Shown in pieces: positions 56,830-64,000 of a stretch of 64,000 nucleotides of DNA. The notes beneath the pieces are model-generated. The model was given only the letters and a program-made list of their open reading frames with translations, was not told the DNA's origin and did no database searches. The position numbers were made by a program, and so were the translations under genes. The stretch lies in assembly GCF_002288925.2 (NCBI RefSeq), contig NW_022098026.1, positions 23,115,729 to 23,179,728 on the forward strand. Reading direction: 5' to 3'. Position 1 is the first letter of the stretch. Each line of letters begins with the position of its first letter. This DNA comes from Delphinapterus leucas. Taxonomy: Eukaryota; Chordata; Mammalia; Artiodactyla; Monodontidae.

Positions 56830-56935
56830 TAAAATAATGGTAATACCAATTATTTCCGAGAGTTACTGTAAGGATTAAACAAAAGTATGGAAGCAAATGG
56901 TGAATGGTGTTTGGCAAAGAGTAAATGCACAGTTG
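56830..56935 (+). repeat. MIR 3' part
   Basis: 'gataaaataatggtaatacc' (56828), 'gagttactgtaaggattaaac' (56860), and 'gtttggcaaagagtaaatgc' (56909) fit a plus-strand MIR 3' half. Confidence 0.6.
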
Positions 56936-57339
56936 CAGTAGATGCTATTTACCTTCCCTTTCTTTTTTTTTCCACCTCTATATTGAAAAGCAATGGCCAT
57001 GACCATCATCACTGTGTTGTAATATATAATTCACTTCAGGGAGGACTGCTCATAGAAATGATTATTTCTCAGTCTACAGTGGGGAGTAAATTATATTCAG
57101 CCTCATGGACATGGACAGATGTAGGTAAATGCTCTCAGAAGCCTCATGCTTGGTATTGGCTTTACCTTCACTGCATACTGCTGGTGGTATTAGAAAAGGA
57201 CTTCACAGGTGGGTCAGGTCAGTTCAGAAAACTTAGACTCCACCTGTCCAATACTACCACAGGTCTAAAGGGCCAGAAAAATGTTTCACTTTTGTGTCTC
57301 CAAAGCTTTCCTTAATGTAGTTCATTAAATTTATAAAGG
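56936..57339. other. Unassigned spacer
   Basis: A 142-codon frame (56887-57315) crosses this area but begins inside a MIR and shows no domain, so I do not call a gene. No repeat named. Confidence 0.4.
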
Positions 57340-57480
57340 CTCATTGGGCACCAGGCTTCTGATTCTGACACAGAACCAGATTAATGGTCACGGACATGTC
57401 CCTTAATCTTGGTTTCCTCTGCTCTTTGTGGAGGTTATAATATACACCATGCCTACCCCTTTAAAAAAGGTGCAGTGGGG
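57340..57480 (+). repeat. MIR fragment
   Basis: 'caccaggcttctgattctgac' (57350), 'ttaatcttggtttcctctgc' (57402) and 'ggttataatatacaccatgcc' (57432) fit a plus-strand MIR. Confidence 0.55.
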
Positions 57481-58157
57481 ATCAAGTGTCTTTATAACAG
57501 GATTCCTTAACCTAAGGTCTATGGCTATTCTTCATAAATCCTCAGTCCCCCTGAAATTGTGTACAAAATTGTGTGTGTATGTGTGTAACAATGTGTATTT
57601 TTTAAAAGCATGTGTCCTTAGCTTTATTTGTATTCTCAACTTTTTGAATCTTTATTCAAAACAGGTTAAGAAGAAAAATATTTTAAAAAAACCAACAAAA
57701 ACAAACAAGCAAAAAACAGGTTAAGAACAGACTCAGAGATTTTTTAGCCACTGACTTGTTTTGAGTGGAAGATGTCTACCACTCCACTAAGACCTCAAAA
57801 TTCTGAAAAACTACTTATTAGTTTCAAAGGTACTTTGTTATTTTGAAAATTAGATTATGGGTTTTGAAAGCCATAAGAAATTTTCTGATCAATGATGGGG
57901 TCAAATATTTATGTATAAGAATGTTTATTAAATTTTTATTCATGAACCAAAAGGCAATTAGGAAACAACCTGACGGGTCAACAATGAGAAGACAGCTAAA
58001 TAACTATTCTATCTATATAAGGGAATACAGCCAACAGAAACTATCGTTTCAAGGATCTTTAATGATATAGGAAAACTTCCAACATGCAACATTAGCCTAA
58101 AAACCAGAATATAAAATCGTACAGACAGTAAAATTCTAATTTTGTTTTAATATTTAG
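57481..58157. other. Unassigned spacer
   Basis: No gene or named family. It has a short TG-rich run at 57567-57597 and an A-rich patch at 57672-57720. Confidence 0.4.
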
Positions 58158-58377
58158 ACATACTTCTCAGCTGAGGGCAATTTTGCTACTCAGGGGACAT
58201 TTGGCAATGTCTGGAGACTTTCTTGATTGTTATGACTGGGTGGGGGGAGATTCTGCTGACATCTCTGCTGAGTAGACGCTATGGATGCTGTAAACATTCT
58301 AGAATTCATAGGTCATGTCCCAACAACAATTATTCTGTCCAAAATGTCGACAGTGCTGAGGTTGAGAAAGAACCCCT
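58158..58377. repeat. MER20-type (hAT-Charlie) MITE
   Basis: 'caggggacatttggcaatgtc' (58191), 'gtctggagactttcttgattg' (58209), 'caacaacaattattctgtcc' (58321) and 'gtgctgaggttgagaaag' (58353) match the MER20 layout over about 220 bp. I assign no orientation. Confidence 0.8.
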
Positions 58378-58468
58378 GAAGTGTAGGGTAAATTCTGGAA
58401 GAAAATATCCTCTAATTATAACATTTTATCTGTGATTTATTGATTCTATACATTTTTGTATTTAACAA

Positions 58469-58470
<2 letters not shown>

Positions 58471-58500
<30 letters not shown>
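58471..58500. repeat. (TA)n microsatellite
   Basis: About 15 TA units starting 'gtatatat', between the SINE poly(A) and its target-site duplication, so it arose at or after insertion of the SINE. Confidence 0.95.
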
Positions 58501-58514
<14 letters not shown>

Positions 58515-58705
58515 GCGGTACGCGGGCCTCTCACTGTTGTGGCCTCTCCCTTGCAGAGCACAGGCTCCGGACACGCAGGCTCAGCGGCCATGGCTCACGG
58601 GCCCAGCCGCTCCGCGGCACGTGGGACCCTCCCGGACCGGGGCACGAACCCGTGTCCCCTGTATCGGCAGGTGGACTCTCAACCACTGCGCCACCAGGGA
58701 AGCCC
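58471..58705 (-). mobile_element. CHR-type tRNA-derived SINE with (TA)n in its tail
   Basis: A minus-strand SINE: head at 58705, body to 58515, poly(A) in sense (T run 58501-58514), then a (TA)n run at 58471-58500. Perfect 14-bp target-site duplications, tgtatttaacaaat, lie at 58457-58470 and 58706-58719. The short body ends with sense 'gcccgcgtaccgc', which is the young cetacean form. Confidence 0.95.
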
Positions 58706-59100
58706 TGTATTTAACAAATATTTTGCAAATCATATTTTTCTTTTATAATCTGTTAAAAATAACAATTAAGAAAACTCCAAATTTGCCCTTCCTTTTTGAA
58801 ATAAGTCAATAAAGAATGAGGTCAGCATAGAAACATTGAAAAATTAGAACATCGAAGGAGGAGGATCAACAGTGCATGAATATGAAGTATCATGGGGTTT
58901 TATTTCTGCTCTAACTCCCTGGGTAGGGAAATGGGGAAATGCCATCAGCCACCTGGGGTGTTAGGAATAAAAAGCAGCATGCTATTATGTAATTCAGATA
59001 CTGATCTTCATCTTGAGTCGAGAAGAGGCAATCACAAGAGGGACAGGAACAAGGACTACTGGGCTGCTTTAAATGAATATCTAAAGTATAACCAGATTTT

Positions 59101-59323
59101 TGGGCTTGCCTGGTGGCGCAGTGGTTGAGAGTCCACCTGCCGATGCAGGGGACGCGGGGTCGTGCCCCGGTCCGGGAGGATCCCACATGCTACGGAGCGG
59201 CTGGGCCCGTGAGCCATGGCCGCTGAGCCTGCGCGTCTGGAGCCTGTGCTCCGCAACGGGAGAGGCCACAACAGTGAGAGGCCCGCGTACCGCAAAAAGA
59301 ATAAAATAAAATATAAAATAAAA
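59101..59323 (+). mobile_element. CHR-type tRNA-derived SINE
   Basis: A plus-strand SINE of the same short type, with head 'gggcttgcctggtggcgcag' (one C to G change) and an A-rich tail of aaaat units (59296-59323). Flanking duplication: tataaccaga (59087-59096) versus tatcaccaga (59324-59333), 9 of 10. The B box reads gggtcgtgccc with one T missing. It faces the opposite direction to the SINE at 58471-58705. Confidence 0.93.
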
Positions 59324-59333
59324 TATCACCAGA

Positions 59334-60359
59334 AAATTCAGATGTCCCTTGGGAGCTGTGCCCTGGAATCTCCTAGGGTCTCAGTAATTTGGAGTACATA
59401 TAATTTTCAAATTATACATCCTTCATCTGTTTTTCTCGGCATGTTACACCACAACTGAAAACTCTTGAGACACTACTATTGCCCCTTTAGTCTGAGCAAT
59501 AGCCTTTTTTATTTTCCATTGATAAGTTCCTTAAGCTGACTCAGAAAACACTTGCTTTTAATGTAGCAGAAGAAAAAAGAAATGTATATCTCCTTTCCCC
59601 ATAAAGTCCATTCCTCCACATAAATTTACCATTAATATAGATATTAACTATGATTCCTAACAATTTGACTAATTACCAGTCTAAGTCAGAGACACATATT
59701 ATTTTAATATGTTTACCTTTTTATTCATATAGCAAAACTTCCCCTGTTACTTGGATGCACTTTCAGATTTGAAGTATCTTTACCTTGAGATGCATAATGA
59801 TTAAAAGAAAAAAATTTAAAAGGTTCAATCATATCTCCAACATCTGCTGGATGCATCCTCTTGCTTTTTCTCTCATTTCTGAAATTTCCAAAATGGAATT
59901 TGTAGAAAATAACTGCATAATTACAGTTTAACACTTTGAGTTATTACTCCAGCAATGCAAAAATGACCAAGAGTCACCACACGTTGTATGGATAGCAACA
60001 ACCTGACTGCAATTCTCTATCATTTTCCAGTCTACCTGGTCATGTCTCTCAGGCTGGGCCAGTGATTTCAATGAAGGATCCTGGCTGGTCACACCACCAC
60101 CATGCACACCACCCTAATCACAGCAAATTGTCCTCATTTATTATAATGGTAAGACATACAACATATACCTGGATATTTCTGGTGGATAGATTCCAAAATT
60201 AATTAATCTACTCTATTAGCATATTAACTTATAGTACATAAAAAATGATTCTGATTGAAATGCAAACTTTTTATTTTCTACACTTGGTTCCAATTTGCCA
60301 AATTTTCTTGCCCTCTCTTACCCTCCACAGGCTCCTGTTCCAGTTTTATAAGTATGTGC
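59334..60359. other. Unassigned spacer
   Basis: No gene or named family seen over about 1 kb of AT-rich sequence. Confidence 0.45.
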
Positions 60360-60645
60360 TACCTTTCCTGTACCAGGACTCTGCTAGGTATATCACAGAC
60401 ATCATTCATTCATTCATTCACTTCACAAATATTTTTGAGTACCTACCATAAACAATACCTCTTTAATTTCACAAAAATATACAAAGTGGGAATTATTTAC
60501 CCCATTTTACAGATGAGAAAGTTAAAATTACAGAAATTTAAATAAATTGTTCAAGGTCACAGAGATACCAGAAGTACAACACGGATTTAATTAATCCACA
60601 GAGTCCAAAGTCCAAGCTTTCTATTACACTATACTACTACCTCCT
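60360..60645 (-). repeat. MIR SINE with flanking (ATTC)n
   Basis: Inverted MIR: 'gactctgctaggtatatcac' (60378), 'ttttacagatgagaaagtta' (60505), 'caaggtcacagagataccag' (60553). Five ATTC-type units at 60401-60420 could come from an L2-like tail. Confidence 0.75.
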
Positions 60646-61074
60646 AAGACCACACTGCTAGCAGTTCTACGATATAATATTAGAGATAACAATAATATGT
60701 CTTTGTTCAAATAAGCTCCTTCAAAAATGCTTCCTATCCCACAACTAGAGGTTTATTCCTCTTCACTGCAGGATGATCTGTCTTTAACAAATAAAAAACT
60801 CTTACAAGTGAAAGAAGCTATTCAGTCATTATTGCTTAAATGTGAGTGACTTCCCAGACCTTCTTGTGAGACCAACTCATCATGGAAAAAGAGAGAGAAT
60901 GAGCGCTAAGGGTTCATGAATATAAGTAAAAGGAAGTAGTGTGAGTCAGAGTACAAGAAAAGAATTTCTGGGCAGCATGAAAAATCAATTCATCCTATTT
61001 TCAACGTGACCTGAGATTTACCCTTTCTTTTATTCTATTATTGGCCAAGAGATTAGATAGGTAGGTAATAAGAA

Positions 61075-61295
61075 ACAATATATGTCTTTGGAATTGATTG
61101 GTTTAAATCTTTTCTCTACTTCTTGTTGACTGTGTATTCTTGGACAAGATAGTTAACCTCTAAGTTTTAGTTTTCTCATTCATAAAAGGGAAATGATACT
61201 ACCTATCCCACTGGATGGTCATAAAGTTTAAATTATAGAGTATATGCTTAATAATTGCTATTCTATAAGTGGCATTCAGTAAATGACAACAGTCA
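61075..61295 (+). repeat. MIR SINE
   Basis: Plus-strand MIR: 'tgactgtgtattcttggaca' (61127), 'taagttttagttttctcattc' (61160), 'aaatgatactacctatccca' (61191), 'ttaataattgctattct'. Confidence 0.75.
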
Positions 61296-61313
61296 TTAGA
61301 AGATGGAGAGATG

Positions 61314-61409
61314 TAGATAAGAGCAGTGTCAGGTGGATTCAGTGCAGATGTGATAAGAGTAGGGTCAGGTGGATTCAATGTAGATAAGAGCAGTGTCAGG
61401 TGGATTTGG
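61314..61409 (+). repeat. Three-copy minisatellite (31-36 bp unit)
   Basis: Three copies of a unit with 'gataagag(c/t)ag(t/g)gtcaggtgg' beginning at 61316, 61352 and 61383. The first and third copies are nearly identical. The spacing of 36 and 31 bp shows a small internal indel. Confidence 0.9.
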
Positions 61410-61419
61410 TCACAGGACT

Positions 61420-62185
61420 TCAACTAAAACATACTAAAATTTAATGCTCACTAAATATTCTCGCATTCTTCCATATTTTTAACTGCCTTTTGGTTAGATT
61501 GGGGTCACAAAACTAGTTCCAGCCAGTGAACTATGAGTAGAAGGACATGGAGTAAGCTTGAAGCATAAGTGAAAAATAAAATTTGGTATGGAAAGTCACT
61601 GAGATGTCAGGGGTTAATTGTTACTGCAGCACAACTTAGTCTAACCTTACTAATAAACTGAATTATTGTCATCCTAGAGTAGAGTCTGTAGTGAGTGTGT
61701 CAGGAATCCATCCACAGCCATGCCCAAAGTAACATTATTATCAGTCACTGGACGATCATTCGCAGCTGATCATATTTAAGCATGACAGAAACCTGGGAGG
61801 AGCAGCTGATAAGATAGATGAAAAATATCAGGCTCCAGAAAGATCCCAGAAGACTGAAATTATGATCCAAACTGAATACCACAAAACTTAACTTGAATAA
61901 ATGTCATCTTACACATAGCTCCAAACAGTCAACTTCCCAAATGCAAAATTGGAGAGGCAGGATGGGGCAGCAGCGTGAATGAGGAATTCTGAAGGATATT
62001 ACCGTGTCAGTAATTGTTCAGTAAAAGTACACATTGTGACTATAAATGTTATTTTAATCTTACATTAAAACATATCCTAAATAAGCCATTAAAAGTCCCA
62101 TTATTTTATGCTGGGCAAACATTCCTTGAGCACAGGAAGCCACTTTCTTTATCTGAGGATATTAGGTTCTGAAAAAAAGACCACT
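61420..62185. other. Unassigned spacer
   Basis: No gene or named family. The segment ends at the target-site duplication of the following L1 (62186-62198). Confidence 0.4.
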
Positions 62186-62198
62186 TAAAAGTAATCCA

Positions 62199-63047
62199 CA
62201 TCACTATTTATTAGAGAAATGCAAATCAAAATTACAATGAGGTATCCCCTTACACCGGTCAGAAAGTCTACAAACAGTAAATGCTGGAGACGGTGTGGAG
62301 AAAAAGGAACCCTCTTGCACTGTTGGTGGGAATGTAAATTGGCAGAGCCACAATGGAGAACAGTATGGAAATTCCTTAAAAAACTAAAAATAGATCCAGC
62401 AATCCCACTCCTGGGCATATATCTGGAGAAAACCATAATTCGAAAAGATACATGCACCCCAGTATTCCCTGCAGCACTATTTACAATAGCTAGGACATGG
62501 AAGCAACCTAAATATCCATCAAATGGATGAATGGATACAGAAGATGTGGTACTATACATATATACAAGGGAATATTAGCCATAAAAAAGAATGAAATAAT
62601 GCCATTTGCAGTGACATGGATGGACCTAGAGACTGTCATACTGAGTGAAGTAAGTCAGACAGAGAAAGACAAATATCATATGATATCACTTATATGTGGA
62701 ATCTAAAAAAATGGTACAAATAAACTTATTTACAAAACAGAAATAGAATCACAGATGTAGAAAACAAATTTATGGTTGCCCAGGGGAAAAGGGGAAGGTG
62801 GAGGAGGGATAAATTGGGAGATTGGGATTGACATATACACACTGCTATATATAAAATAGATAACTAATAAGGACCTGCTGTGTAGCACAGGGAACTCTAC
62901 TCAACACTCTGTAATGACCTATATGGGAAAAGAATCTAAAAAAGAGTGGATATATGTATATGTATAACTGATTCACTTTGCTGTAAAGCAGAAACTGACA
63001 CAACATTGTAAATCATCTACAGTCCAATAAAAGTTAATTTAAAATAA
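62199..63047 (+). mobile_element. LINE-1 3' fragment (5'-truncated), 849 bp
   Basis: Begins at 'catcactatttattagagaa' in the ORF2 C-terminal region and ends after the 3' UTR with an A-rich tail. Perfect 13-bp target-site duplications, taaaagtaatcca, lie at 62186-62198 and 63048-63060. The 3' UTR ('gcccaggggaaaagggg', 'ggacctgctgtgtagcacagg') differs from the other L1s, indicating another subfamily. Small deletions are present in the ORF2 part. Confidence 0.93.
62219..62530 (+). pseudogene. L1 ORF2 C-terminal fragment
   Basis: A 103-codon frame with [18 protein letters not shown], then [18 protein letters not shown], which is the ORF2 C-terminal Cys region. Compared with other copies it lacks several residues after PVR and again before [10 protein letters not shown]. 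It stops at NG where the parental protein would read DEW. Confidence 0.88.
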
Positions 63048-63084
63048 TAAAAGTAATCCATTTCAAAGGGTGTGCTAAAATTTT

Positions 63085-63535
63085 CCATGTGCCCTCACCA
63101 GTTCTACTCTCCAGCTTTCTGCACCCTGCTCTGTGCCAAAGAAAATGGATCTATTTGCACTCAGGCTTCTAACTAGTTTTGGCCATTTGGAGGCACTGGC
63201 AGGAGATGAGAGGACAGGAGGAGAGTGAAGTAAGAGTGTTTATTTTCTGGCTTCCTCCCTGTGTGATCATCATGAGCTGGCTGTGTCCTCATTCCCTACC
63301 AAAGATGGCACTCTCCGTACAATACTCTGAGTTCAAGTAACTGCTCTCTCCAACTGATTCCTCAATCCTAGGAGAGGTTGTGGTTTCCCACTATTGCTAG
63401 CACCAGGATACTGTAGTATCCCTTGGGAGTTTCTCTAAAACCTCTCCAGACCTTTGTAAATAGTAAACTCTCCTCAACTACCAGTTTGACTGTGCCTTCT
63501 GCTTCTAGCCAAGACCCTGACTGATACAAATTAAG
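63085..63535 (+). repeat. Ancient repeat-like segment, family not named
   Basis: 'ttggaggcactggcaggagat' (63187), 'ctttgtaaatagtaaactctc' (63452) and 'caagaccctgactgatacaa' (63509) are typical of an old mammalian interspersed repeat 3' end. I cannot assign the family securely. Confidence 0.5.
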
Positions 63536-64000
63536 CAAAATGTCATAGTACATAGCAAACAAAATGATAGTTTGATTAAGGATTTTATGTTGAATAATGA
63601 AACTGAACATAAGGAAAATAAGTTTATCTTATGTGTGCTGAATTTATGTTGTAACTGCAACTTTGTACCTTTTTAGAATAAACAAAGAAAAACATAGCCT
63701 TTTGTTTGATTTTGGTGTAATTTAACCAACATAATTTTCTGGCATTACTGTAGGATGACCTTCATTTTTGTTTAAATTTTCCTCACAATTATAAATCTTT
63801 GCAAAAAGAAAATTAATTGTCTATTACAATTTTCAAAAAGACATCTCCTGATCATTTTTTCTTCAAATCATCCTCTTTGAAGCACATATTATCCTCCACT
63901 TTTTTTTTTTTACTTTAATGGATATAACCTTGTCAAATTCTCCTTTTACAACAGTTGCCCATGTGATTGGAACAGTTCTCCAATTCCACTTTAGTGAATT
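63536..64000. other. Unassigned spacer to window end
   Basis: AT-rich sequence with a T run at 63900-63911. No gene or named family seen. Confidence 0.4.

Noticed and set aside
56887..57315. 142-codon frame as a possible gene
   Set aside because: It starts inside a MIR 3' part; composition and lack of domain point to chance.
58440..58812. Overlapping frames over 58.44-58.81 kb
   Set aside because: They read through the SINE and its (TA)n tail; similar peptides appear at 44.2 and 59.1 kb because the same SINE is there.
1..64000. CRISPR array, bacterial operon, origin or integrase-type system
   Set aside because: All content is mammalian-type repeats; no regularly spaced repeats, no dense coding and no prokaryotic gene signals were seen.

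Overview
This window is mammalian nuclear DNA with no convincing protein-coding gene. It is AT-rich, intergenic-type sequence built almost entirely from interspersed repeats of different ages. The five young tRNA-derived SINEs are of the CHR type (head 'cttccctggtggcgcag', tail near 'gaggcccgcgtaccgc'). Their GC-rich body form is typical of whales and dolphins, so I infer a cetacean source; the SINEs and the L1 subfamily could also fit a close cetartiodactyl relative. CHR, L2, MIR, MER and MLT1 family names come from remembered consensus sequences, not from a database search.

Layout. 1-6664: a minus-strand L1 with a long 5' UTR, its 3' end cut off by the window edge, and a SINE inserted in the 5' UTR. 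6676-7522: an ERV-like solo LTR. 7987-13195: a plus-strand L1 of an older subfamily flanked by a 17-bp target-site duplication (15/17 match). 16422-21863: a plus-strand, 5'-truncated L1. 26205-29225: a long minus-strand L2 into which a 1.86-kb L1 3' fragment inserted (perfect 15-bp duplication). 29290-29740: an MLT1-type LTR. 33473-39511: a minus-strand L1 with both ends present, a perfect 16-bp duplication, and a deletion of roughly 1.1 kb inside its 5' UTR. 39.6-62 kb: mostly ancient MIR, L2, MER5A and MER20-type relics with young SINEs inserted at 44.2, 48.7, 58.5 and 59.1 kb. 62199-63047: another short L1 3' fragment (13-bp duplication).

All L1 copies are dead. ORF1 and ORF2 are broken by stops and frameshifts, and several catalytic residues are replaced: FADY for FADD at 1.2 kb, FAGD at 35.5 kb, and loss of the first reverse-transcriptase Asp at 10.97 kb. 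The longest ORFs on either strand belong to these elements or to their antisense frames.

The observations most worth checking are the SINE at 6.1-6.45 kb, which appears to carry about 80 bp of unrelated 3' sequence between its tail and a terminal poly(A); the internally deleted 5' UTR of the L1 at 39.37 kb, which resembles spliced-and-reinserted L1 copies; an inverted SINE pair 0.4 kb apart at 58.5-59.3 kb; and a perfect 11-bp-arm palindrome at 13.84 kb. I found no sign of a new multi-gene system here.
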